Under the pieces are notes generated by a model. That model had not been told where the DNA came from. It searched no databases and saw nothing but the letters and a program-made list of their open reading frames with translations. Of a stretch of 7,769 nt of DNA, positions 1 through 7,472 are shown piece after piece. The stretch is from Tannerella sp. (GTDB lineage Bacteria > Bacteroidota > Bacteroidia > Bacteroidales > Tannerellaceae). A program made the translations under genes and the position numbers. Every line of letters starts with the position of its first letter. Position 1 is the stretch's first letter. The DNA lies in assembly GCA_031282485.1 (NCBI GenBank), contig JAITDQ010000353.1, positions 1 to 7,769 of the forward strand, in the 5' to 3' direction.

Positions 1-1173
1 GCCGTAGCGCAAGCGCCGCCATTAAGCCCGCAGGCGCAGATAAGCCTGCTGACAAGTTCCCCAATCGACGATGAAGTCTATACGCTGTACGGTCACTCGG
101 CGCTTCGCGTGTATGACCCCGAAGCAAAGACGGATGTGGTTTTCAATTACGGTATATTCGACTTCTCCCGGCCGAATTTCATCTACCGTTTTGCAAAAGG
201 TGAAACCGATTATAAGGTGGGGGCATATAATTTCAGTTATTATCTTGTTGAATACATCGAACGCGGAAGCGAAATCTGTGAACAGGTTTTAAATCTGCTG
301 CCCGAAGAAAAAGAATCGCTCTGGCAGGCTCTTGTCCTCAACGAACAGCCGGAAAACCGCGTTTACCGCTATAATTTCTTTTTCGACAACTGCGCCACGC
401 GACCGGCCGTCATGATCGAAAACAGCATACGCGGCTCGATAAAATACCCTGCTTCCCACGGTGACAATCCCTCGACCAAAGGCTTACCGCCGGCCGAACA
501 GTCCACGTTCCGCGATGCAATTAACTTCTGCACCCGCAATCATCCGTGGATAACGTTCGGTTGCGACCTCGTCCTGGGCGCCCCGACCGACCGGGCGATG
601 ACGCTCAAGGAAACGTTCTTCCTTCCCGAATATCTCAGGCGGACTTTCGACAAAGCCCGGATAGAACGCGACGGAACAACGCAACCACTCGTTATAAGAA
701 CAAATATCCTCGCCGAAGAAACGCGGACGCCGGCACAGTCGCCTCCGTTCCCGACCACTCCCCTCGCCTGCTTCTCATTCGTTTTCATCATCCTGTTATA
801 CTTTACATTGCGGGAATGGAGGAAAAAAACATATTACAGGTGGTTGGACATCCTGCTGTTTTTCAGCGCGGGGATTGCGGGATGCGTCCTGTTCTTTTTG
901 AGTTTCATATCCGTGCATCCGAGCATATTTCCCAACATTTCACTGCTGTGGTTACACCCTTTTCATCTGGCAGGAATCGTATTCTTTTCCGTAAAAAAAT
1001 TTAATAAGCTGGCTTTTTGGTATCATTTTATTAACTTTGCAACAATTTTTGGAATGTCAATGGCGTGGATTTTTGTCACGCAACATTTCAATACTGCGTT
1101 TACACCGTTGATAGCGAGCCTTTGGCTGCGGTCGGGGTGGGCGTTATTAAGAAAAAAGTTATCTGTCGAATGA
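1..1173 (+). CDS. DUF4105 / Lnb-like N-terminal periplasmic domain membrane protein (5' end outside window)
   Basis: The frame is open from base 1, so the true start lies upstream; about 390 codons are visible. The first residues (AVAQA, then PPLS) resemble the end of a signal peptide, so probably only some 15-25 residues are missing. The segment ISLLTSSP...YGHSALRV followed by NYGIFDFSRPNFIYRF and YNFFFDNCATRP is the signature of DUF4105, related to the Lnb lipoprotein N-acyltransferase domain. The His at visible codon 32 (YGH) and Cys at codon 131 (DNC) are the likely catalytic pair of its permuted papain-like fold. After this domain come about five hydrophobic segments (near codons 255-272, 283-304, 313-331, 339-360 and 367-383), so the enzyme domain would face the periplasm on a membrane anchor. 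In characterised Lnb proteins the reaction makes lyso-form lipoproteins; whether this homologue does so is inference. An internal GTG at 109 is not the start. The stop overlaps the next gene. Confidence 0.85.
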   Translation, partial: AVAQAPPLSPQAQISLLTSSPIDDEVYTLYGHSALRVYDPEAKTDVVFNYGIFDFSRPNFIYRFAKGETDYKVGAYNFSYYLVEYIERGSEICEQVLNLLPEEKESLWQALVLNEQPENRVYRYNFFFDNCATRPAVMIENSIRGSIKYPASHGDNPSTKGLPPAEQSTFRDAINFCTRNHPWITFGCDLVLGAPTDRAMTLKETFFLPEYLRRTFDKARIERDGTTQPLVIRTNILAEETRTPAQSPPFPTTPLACFSFVFIILLYFTLREWRKKTYYRWLDILLFFSAGIAGCVLFFLSFISVHPSIFPNISLLWLHPFHLAGIVFFSVKKFNKLAFWYHFINFATIFGMSMAWIFVTQHFNTAFTPLIASLWLRSGWALLRKKLSVE

Positions 1174-2753
1174 GAAAATTTATAACTTCACTGATTACCG
1201 TACTGGCAGTCACAAACCTGCAGGCGCAACAGCATCATGCACCGAAATTAGTCGTATGCATAACGATAGACCAGTTGCGGGGCGACTATCTTGACTATTT
1301 CAAAAGCTCGTTCGGCGAACGCGGCTTTAAGCGTTTACTGAACGACGGCGTGGTTTACAACCACGTACAGTTTGAATTTTCAAACGTAGATCAGGCAAGC
1401 TCTTTCGCTACACTGTTCACCGGCTCAAACCCCTGTTATCACAGCATCACCGGAATAAAAAGATACGATATCGACAAGGGACAGGAAATATCCTGCCTCT
1501 ACGACGCCCATTACCTCGGCAATTACACGCACCAGAACTTCTCCCCGAAAAATCTTCTGTGCTCAACAATCGGAGATGAGCTGAAAATCGCATCCAAAGG
1601 CGCCGCCCAAGTCTACGCAATAGCTCCCGAAGCCGAATGTGCCATCCTGTCGGCCGGACATGCAGCCGACGGAGCGTTCTGGCTCGACGATTATAACGGG
1701 AAATGGGCGACTACGACCTTCTACAAAAACGTTCCGGCGTATGTCGACAAACTGAATATCGGGACGGAATCCCTTTCGTCGCGACTGCCGGCCGTTTCGT
1801 GGAGTCCCCTCTTGCCGGCGGACAGTTACAGCGCCCTGCCTTACATAACAAATAAAAAACAGTATAACTATAAATTCAACGAGAAAGAAGTAGGATGTTA
1901 CCCGCGTTTCAAGACATCCCCTTTCATTAACCGGGAAGTTTGCCGGCTCGCCGCGCAATTCATAAACACCGGAGAGCTGGGAACGCATCAGGTGCCGGAT
2001 TTACTCTGTATCACATTCTACGGCGGAAACTTTCTGGATGTGCAGGATAAAACGTATACGCAGGAAGTGCAGGACATCTATTCCCAGTTAGACGGAGATA
2101 TAGCGGAATTACTTGATGTAATCGATAAAAAAGTCGGATTGGACAAAGCGCTCGTAGTCGTGACGGGAACCGGCTATTATACCGATACGGAAATCACCCC
2201 TCAGGGAGAAACTTCAACCGGAGGAACATTCCACCCCAAACGCTGCACCGCCCTGCTGAACATGTATCTAATGGCCCTGTACGGTCAGAAAAGCTGGGTC
2301 ACGGGCTACTATAACCGGCAGATATTCCTGAATCACAAAACGATTGAAGACGAAAAAGCAGACCTCCACGTCATACAAAACAAAGCAGCGGAATTTGTTG
2401 CCGAGTTCAGCGGCGTACAGCAGGTAATAACCGACCTGTCATTACGCGCCGGCGAATGGAACGAAGGCAGCGCGACGCTTCGATACGGAACGCATCACGC
2501 AGGACGCGGCGACCTCATCGTCGAACTCCAGCCGGGCTGGGGCATAGAAGAAGACGATATGAACGGACAAACGGCAAAAATAAAACGCAACAATGCCGTC
2601 ATCACTCCTTTGATATTTACAGGCTATAACCTTAAACCCCGTCGCATCGAACGTTCCGTTTATGCAACGGAAATAGCTCCGACGGTAACGAACGTCCTGC
2701 GTATCCGCGCACCCAACGCCTGCAGCGACCTCCCCTTATCCGAAATAAGATAA
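1170..2753 (+). CDS. Exported alkaline phosphatase superfamily (PafA-like) protein, probable pseudoenzyme
   Basis: The product has 527 residues. I chose ATG 1170 because it gives a clean signal peptide (MRKFITSLITVLAVTNLQAQ, cleavage likely near residue 19) and an ATGA overlap with the preceding stop; the in-frame ATG at 1065 would put 35 unrelated residues in front. The fold is recognisable from LVVCITIDQLRGDYL (27-41), GFKRLLNDG, LFTGSNPCYHSITG, TIGDEL and ILSAGH (159-164). Aligned with the Zn phosphatase PafA, only the first metal ligand remains (D34, PafA D38). The nucleophile T79 is Q75, N100 is I96, K162 and R164 are E154 and E156, D305 and H309 are N287 and V291, D352 and H353 are T334 and G335, and H486 is I478. 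PafA numbering is from memory. The protein should be periplasmic or outer-membrane associated and is probably not a phosphatase, although automated annotation would call it one. secA follows after 64 bp. Confidence 0.85.
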   Translation: MRKFITSLITVLAVTNLQAQQHHAPKLVVCITIDQLRGDYLDYFKSSFGERGFKRLLNDGVVYNHVQFEFSNVDQASSFATLFTGSNPCYHSITGIKRYDIDKGQEISCLYDAHYLGNYTHQNFSPKNLLCSTIGDELKIASKGAAQVYAIAPEAECAILSAGHAADGAFWLDDYNGKWATTTFYKNVPAYVDKLNIGTESLSSRLPAVSWSPLLPADSYSALPYITNKKQYNYKFNEKEVGCYPRFKTSPFINREVCRLAAQFINTGELGTHQVPDLLCITFYGGNFLDVQDKTYTQEVQDIYSQLDGDIAELLDVIDKKVGLDKALVVVTGTGYYTDTEITPQGETSTGGTFHPKRCTALLNMYLMALYGQKSWVTGYYNRQIFLNHKTIEDEKADLHVIQNKAAEFVAEFSGVQQVITDLSLRAGEWNEGSATLRYGTHHAGRGDLIVELQPGWGIEEDDMNGQTAKIKRNNAVITPLIFTGYNLKPRRIERSVYATEIAPTVTNVLRIRAPNACSDLPLSEIR

Positions 2754-2817
2754 ACCGGAGATGCTTACAACATGCGACATAAACACAAAAAAATAACAAT
2801 TTACAACATATAATAAA
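2754..2817 (+). promoter_or_regulatory. AT-rich intergenic leader upstream of secA
   Basis: This 64-bp gap is A-rich, especially in its last 40 bp (cataaacacaaaaaaataac and the following bases), with no Shine-Dalgarno sequence. Such A-rich stretches before the start codon support initiation in Bacteroidota. I see no clear -7 TAnnTTTG box or -33 TTG and no hairpin, so secA may be read mainly from an upstream promoter. The regulatory call is tentative. Confidence 0.3.
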
Positions 2818-5800
2818 ATGGGATTTAACGATATATTGACAAAGTTGTTCGGCAACAAGTCACAACGGGATTTAAAAGAAATTACGCCTTACGTGGAAAA
2901 AATAAAAGCTGTTTATCCTTCGATAGAAACCCTCTCGAACGACGAACTGCGGGCAAAAAGCGCCGGAATACGGAAACACGTACAGGATTACGTGTCCGAA
3001 GAAAAGGCTAAAATCGCGTCCTTACGCGAAGGTATTGACGACAAACCCCTCGAAGAACGCGAATCGATATGGGCGGAAGTCGATAAAATAGAAAAAGACA
3101 TCATGGAACGCCTCGAAGTCGCGTTGGAGGAAGTGCTCCCCGAAACATTCGCCATTGTAAAGGAAACCGCACGCCGCCTTACGGAAAACGAAACCGTCGA
3201 AGTTACGGCAAACGATTTTGACCGCGACCTCGCGGCAACGCACGATTTCGTCTCTATCGAAGGCGACAAAGCCATTTACCGCAACCGCTGGATTGCCGGA
3301 GGTACGGAGATTAAATGGGACATGATACACTACGACGTCCAGCTGTTCGGCGGCGTCGTGCTTCACAAGGGTAAAATAGCCGAAATGGCTACCGGCGAAG
3401 GAAAAACATTAGTCGCCACGCTCCCCGTTTTTCTTAATGCATTAACGGGTAACGGAGTGCACGTCGTAACCGTAAACGATTACCTCTCAAAGCGCGACTC
3501 CGAATGGATGGGGCCAATCTACATGTTTCACGGCCTGTCGGTCGACTGTATCGACAAACACAAACCTAATTCCGACGAACGCCGCAAGGCCTACCACGCA
3601 GATATTACATTCGGAACGAACAACGAATTCGGCTTCGACTATCTGCGCGACAATATGGCCATAAGCCCCAAAGACTTGGTACAGCGCAAACACAACTACG
3701 CCATCGTCGACGAGGTCGACTCCGTATTGATCGACGACGCCCGTACGCCTCTGATTATTTCCGGCCCCGTGCCCAAAGGAGAAGACCAGCTCTTCGAAGA
3801 ATACCGTCCGAACGTGGAAATAGTCGTCAACGCACAAAAACATCTGTGTACAAAACTGCTGACCGAAGCCAAACAGAAAATGAACAGCGACGACAAAAAG
3901 GTTCAGGAAGAAGGTACGCTGGCTCTTTTCCGTTCCTATAAAGGCTTGCCGAAAAACAAAGCGCTCATCAAATACCTGAGCGAACAGGGCGTCAAATCGT
4001 CCATGCTGAAAACCGAAGAGTTTTACATGCAGGACAATATGCGTCAGATGCACGTTGCGACGGATGAACTCTATTACGTCATCGACGAGAAAAACAATTC
4101 CATCGAATTAACGGATAAAGGCATTGATTTGCTTACCGGAAGAACGGACGACCCGCAGTTCTTCGTCCTGCCCGATATTGCTTCGGAGCTGTCGCAGGTC
4201 GACAATATGGAATTGTCGCCGGAAGACAAGCAGATAAAAAAAGACGAACTGCTCACCAACTATTCCATAAAAAGCGAACGCGTACACACGGTGAACCAGT
4301 TACTCAAGGCATATTCCCTGTTTGACCTCGACGACGAATACGTCGTCATTGACGGCCAGGTGAAAATCGTCGACGAACAAACCGGACGTATCATGGAAGG
4401 ACGCCGTTATTCCGACGGGCTGCATCAGGCAATCGAAGCAAAAGAACGCGTAAAGGTAGAAGCGGCCACACAAACGTTCGCGACCATAACGCTGCAAAAT
4501 TATTTCCGCATGTATCACAAGCTTGCCGGTATGACCGGTACGGCAGAAACGGAAGCCGGCGAGTTCTGGAACATTTACAAGCTCGACGTCGTCGTCATCC
4601 CCACCAACAAACCCATTGCGCGTACCGACATGAACGACCGTATCTACAAAACGAAGCGGGAAAAGTACAACGCGGTTATAGAAGAGATAAACCGGCTTAT
4701 CGCCGCCGGACGGCCGGTTCTTGTCGGGACGACATCGGTCGAGATTTCCGAGCTGTTGAGCCGCATGCTCAACATGCGCAAGATATCGCACAACGTACTG
4801 AACGCCAAACAGCACCAGAAAGAAGCCGAAATTGTCGCACAGGCCGGGCAGTCCGGAATGGTTACGATTGCGACGAACATGGCCGGTCGCGGTACGGACA
4901 TTAAACTGTCGCAAGCCGTAAAAGAAGCGGGAGGTCTTGCCATCATAGGCACCGAGCGCCACGAAAGCCGCCGCGTAGACCGCCAGCTTCGCGGACGCGC
5001 CGGACGACAGGGCGACCCGGGATCATCCGTCTTCTACGTCTCCCTCGAGGACGACCTTATGCGCCTTTTTGCTTCGGAAAAGATTGCCGGACTGATGGAC
5101 CGTATGGGATTCAAGGAAGGTGACGTGCTGGAAGCCGGCATGTTAAGCAAATCCGTCGAACGCGCCCAGAAAAAAGTGGAGGAAAACAACTTCGGCATCC
5201 GTAAACGCCTGCTTGAATACGACGATGTGATGAACTCGCAGCGTAACGTGATCTACACGCGCCGCCGTCACGCGCTAATGGGAGAACGTATCGGACTTGA
5301 CGTCATGAACACCCTCTACGACGCATGCGCCGCCATAGCCGAACAAAACGAGGGCGGCGATTACGAATCGTTTAAAATGGATATTTTCCGTACACTCGCA
5401 TTAGACAACCCGGTTACGCAGGAGGACTTTAAAAACCAGAACGCAGAAAAGTTGACGGAAAATGTCTTCAACGGCGCACTCGAACTCTACAAACGGCACA
5501 TGGAACGCATGGCGCAGGTTGCAAACCCGGTCATCAAACAGGTATATGAAAATCAGGGCGCCATGTATGAAAACATCCTGATACCCGTTACGGACGGAAA
5601 GAAGATGTACAACATCTCATGTAACCTGAAAGAGGCGTACGACACCGAGTCGAAAGCAATCACAAAATCGTTCCAGAAATCAATCATACTCCACATGATT
5701 GACGAGGCATGGAAAGAGCATCTCCGTGAAATGGACGACCTGCGCAACTCCGTACAAAACGCAAGCTACGAAAATAAAGACCCGTTGCTGATATACAAGC

Positions 5801-6168
5801 TGGAAGCTTACAACCTTTTCAAATCGATGGTTGAAAGCATGAACCGCAAGACCGTTTCCGTTCTGATGCGCGGACAAATACCCGTACGCAATGAAGCGGA
5901 AGAACGGCGCGTACAGGTGAGCCATGCCGCACCGGAGCGCCGTACGGATCTTAGCCGTTACCGCACGCAGAAAGAGGACGTCCTGCAAGGCGGAAACCGG
6001 GGACGCGGCGGAGACAATAACGTATATCCGCAGGGACAGCGTCCGCCCACAGGCCCCCAGCAGCAGGCAAAAGAACCCGTGCGCGTGGAAAAACGCACGG
6101 GACGCAACGACCCTTGCCCCTGCGGCAGCGGCAAGAAATATAAAAACTGTCACGGGAAAGGCCTGTGA
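2818..6168 (+). CDS. secA: Preprotein translocase ATPase SecA
   Basis: SecA is the cytosolic ATPase that drives unfolded preproteins through SecYEG. All 1,116 residues appear intact. The Walker A motif MATGEGKT is at 190-197 and the Walker B DEVD at 298-301, followed by the ARTPLIISG entry to the preprotein cross-linking domain. An extra block of roughly 60-80 residues lies near 335-415 compared with E. coli SecA (901 aa), as is usual in Bacteroidota. Further landmarks are [29 protein letters not shown] (685-694) and QLRGRAGRQ (723-731). The helical scaffold element containing [15 protein letters not shown] lies near 960-975. A Gly/Gln/Pro-rich linker (about 1030-1095) leads to a SEC-C zinc tail with C1100, C1102, C1111 and H1112. 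ATG 2818 gives the family's typical N-terminus ([16 protein letters not shown]); no Shine-Dalgarno is visible, as expected for this phylum. All ATPase motifs are intact. Confidence 0.98.
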   Translation: MGFNDILTKLFGNKSQRDLKEITPYVEKIKAVYPSIETLSNDELRAKSAGIRKHVQDYVSEEKAKIASLREGIDDKPLEERESIWAEVDKIEKDIMERLEVALEEVLPETFAIVKETARRLTENETVEVTANDFDRDLAATHDFVSIEGDKAIYRNRWIAGGTEIKWDMIHYDVQLFGGVVLHKGKIAEMATGEGKTLVATLPVFLNALTGNGVHVVTVNDYLSKRDSEWMGPIYMFHGLSVDCIDKHKPNSDERRKAYHADITFGTNNEFGFDYLRDNMAISPKDLVQRKHNYAIVDEVDSVLIDDARTPLIISGPVPKGEDQLFEEYRPNVEIVVNAQKHLCTKLLTEAKQKMNSDDKKVQEEGTLALFRSYKGLPKNKALIKYLSEQGVKSSMLKTEEFYMQDNMRQMHVATDELYYVIDEKNNSIELTDKGIDLLTGRTDDPQFFVLPDIASELSQVDNMELSPEDKQIKKDELLTNYSIKSERVHTVNQLLKAYSLFDLDDEYVVIDGQVKIVDEQTGRIMEGRRYSDGLHQAIEAKERVKVEAATQTFATITLQNYFRMYHKLAGMTGTAETEAGEFWNIYKLDVVVIPTNKPIARTDMNDRIYKTKREKYNAVIEEINRLIAAGRPVLVGTTSVEISELLSRMLNMRKISHNVLNAKQHQKEAEIVAQAGQSGMVTIATNMAGRGTDIKLSQAVKEAGGLAIIGTERHESRRVDRQLRGRAGRQGDPGSSVFYVSLEDDLMRLFASEKIAGLMDRMGFKEGDVLEAGMLSKSVERAQKKVEENNFGIRKRLLEYDDVMNSQRNVIYTRRRHALMGERIGLDVMNTLYDACAAIAEQNEGGDYESFKMDIFRTLALDNPVTQEDFKNQNAEKLTENVFNGALELYKRHMERMAQVANPVIKQVYENQGAMYENILIPVTDGKKMYNISCNLKEAYDTESKAITKSFQKSIILHMIDEAWKEHLREMDDLRNSVQNASYENKDPLLIYKLEAYNLFKSMVESMNRKTVSVLMRGQIPVRNEAEERRVQVSHAAPERRTDLSRYRTQKEDVLQGGNRGRGGDNNVYPQGQRPPTGPQQQAKEPVRVEKRTGRNDPCPCGSGKKYKNCHGKGL

Positions 6169-6180
6169 TACAAATACAAA

Positions 6181-6223
6181 TCCGGCGACGGTTTCGGGAC
6201 ATAACCCCGAACCCGTCGCCGGA
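6181..6223 (+). terminator. Imperfect hairpin downstream of secA, probable terminator
   Basis: The left arm ccggcgacgg (6182-6191) pairs perfectly with ccgtcgccgg (6213-6222). One T/C mismatch (6192/6212) follows, then ttcggg (6193-6198) pairs with cccgaa (6206-6211), leaving a 7-nt loop, acataac. A closing T-A pair (6181/6223) brings the stem to 17 pairs around one mismatch. It begins 13 nt after the secA stop. The 3' flank is aaaaattt rather than a long T tract, so efficiency as an intrinsic terminator is uncertain; 3'-end stabilisation is an alternative. It sits 24 nt before the next start codon. Confidence 0.7.
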
Positions 6224-6246
6224 AAAATTTATAAACAGACTAATAG

Positions 6247-6750
6247 ATGAATCTTTCCAACAGAAAAGCAGATACAAATGACTGTTCCCTGATACGCGAT
6301 CTCGCGTCCCGCATCTGGGAACCCACATACGGCTCCATCCTGTCCAAAGAACAGTTGGTCTACATGTTTGAAATGATGTATTCTACCGAAAACATCTACC
6401 GGCAGATGACGGAATTGCAGCATCAATATTTCATCACCTTCGCAGATGAAAAACCGGCCGGATACCTTTCATTCGAGAAAAAGTCCGCCGATACGTTTAT
6501 CTTCCAAAAAATATATGCACTCCCCGAATTTCACGGAAAAGGCGTAGGACGCTATATGGTAGAACAGGGCATTTCCCACATCAGAACGATTCATCCCCAC
6601 CCTTTTACCGTCGAGTTATACGTGAATCGCGAAAATCCCGCCGTGGGATTTTACGAACATACAGGTTTCAAAAAGTCCGGCACGCGGGATCACGACATCG
6701 GCAACGGCTATTACATGAACGATTACATCATGTCGATAAAAATAGATTAA
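6247..6750 (+). CDS. GNAT family N-acetyltransferase (PaiA-like)
   Basis: This 167-residue single-domain acetyltransferase should move an acetyl group from acetyl-CoA to an amine; the substrate cannot be read from sequence. The acetyl-CoA pyrophosphate-binding loop of motif A is FHGKGVGRYM (95-104), preceded by the beta strand FQKIYALPEF. The motif B region NRENPAVGFYEHTGF (127-141) is typical of GNATs. The N-terminus (IRDLASRIWEPTYGSILS, then the YMFEMMYS helix) resembles the group that includes the polyamine acetyltransferase PaiA of Bacillus, so a polyamine or small amine is plausible but unproven. There is no signal peptide, so it should be cytosolic. ATG 6247 gives the full family length. 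The hairpin just upstream suggests a separate transcript from secA, although no convincing promoter is visible in the 78-bp gap. Its stop lies 3 nt from the convergent stop of the next gene. Confidence 0.9.
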   Translation: MNLSNRKADTNDCSLIRDLASRIWEPTYGSILSKEQLVYMFEMMYSTENIYRQMTELQHQYFITFADEKPAGYLSFEKKSADTFIFQKIYALPEFHGKGVGRYMVEQGISHIRTIHPHPFTVELYVNRENPAVGFYEHTGFKKSGTRDHDIGNGYYMNDYIMSIKID

Positions 6751-6753
6751 ACC

Positions 6754-7449
6754 TTATTTCGCCGCAATAACTTTTCGCGTCCAGCCCGAACTGCCCGTAA
6801 CGATAAGTATTCCGGGCGGATACGAAGACGCATCGCGCGTCCGCGTCTGTTCCGTCTTGCGAAATTTATCTACAAGCGAACCCGTTACGGCATATACGCT
6901 TATTTCTTCATTTGCGACATTACTTTGCACGACAAGATTATGTTGCGATATATACGCCCTGCTCAAGCCTTTATAATCGCTTACATCCTCGTTCGCCACA
7001 TGATTGTTCAACATCTCATACAGCTGATACACGGCTAACGCCTGACCCCATACAAGACTATACGCTTTTGTAATGTCGGACGTATCAATGATACACAAAG
7101 CCGGATAAGGAACATAAGGCGTGGGCACGGCGGATAAATAGTCGACGACTTCGGGCGCATCCCTCTCGTATTCGTTAACATCGCTGTACCAAAGAATATA
7201 ATTGTCGTCAAGTAACGACCGCAGGGAGGCGGAAGCCAGATTCTTTTTCACCGTCTTGCACCTGGAACAGGCCACGCTACCCCAAAATAAAAAAACATAT
7301 TTATGTTGCAGGGTTGCCGCTTCAAACGCTTCTTTTTTATCCACGTAATAAGTCAGACCTTCTTCGACTATGGTCTTCTGAGCCTTCACCCCCATTGAAA
7401 CAAATTGCAGCGCCAAACCAATAAATATAAAATATAAAATCCTTCTCAT
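6754..7449 (-). CDS. Exported thioredoxin-like protein with putative T9SS type A sorting domain
   Basis: From ATG at 7449 the product has 231 residues and starts with a signal peptide (MRRILYFIFIGLALQFVSMG, cleavage near KAQ at 22-24). An upstream TTG at 7476 would add nine residues and is less likely. The thioredoxin-like core shows VFLFWGSVACSRCKTVKKNL, with a CSRC redox motif at 61-64, and a likely cis-proline at P116 (VPYPALCIID). A third Cys, C119, lies next to it. The last 50 or so residues (EISVYAVTGSLVDKF ... YPPGILIVTGSSG ... RKVIAAK) match the pattern of a type A C-terminal sorting domain, which directs proteins through the type IX secretion system to the cell surface or outside. 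The protein is thus probably exported by Sec and then T9SS. A disulfide reductase, isomerase or chaperone role is possible; the substrate is unknown. It lies 23 nt after the stop of the upstream minus-strand gene and may be co-transcribed with it. Confidence 0.78.
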   Translation of the reverse strand: MRRILYFIFIGLALQFVSMGVKAQKTIVEEGLTYYVDKKEAFEAATLQHKYVFLFWGSVACSRCKTVKKNLASASLRSLLDDNYILWYSDVNEYERDAPEVVDYLSAVPTPYVPYPALCIIDTSDITKAYSLVWGQALAVYQLYEMLNNHVANEDVSDYKGLSRAYISQHNLVVQSNVANEEISVYAVTGSLVDKFRKTEQTRTRDASSYPPGILIVTGSSGWTRKVIAAK

Positions 7450-7472
7450 ATCAATAAATCTTTTAATTATAA

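Noticed and set aside
546..1004. 152-codon plus-strand reading frame inside the DUF4105 gene
   Set aside because: The Arg/Pro-rich product has no recognisable motif, and the overlapping frame has clear family signatures and membrane segments.
1065..1169. Longer N-terminus for the phosphatase-like gene, starting at ATG 1065
   Set aside because: The 35 extra residues lie inside the last membrane segments of the preceding gene in another frame and would bury the obvious signal peptide at ATG 1170.
3487..4962. Long minus-strand open frames (188 and 220 codons) opposite secA
   Set aside because: They are antisense shadows of a fully conserved secA, with low-complexity Phe/Val/Asp-rich products and no family motifs.
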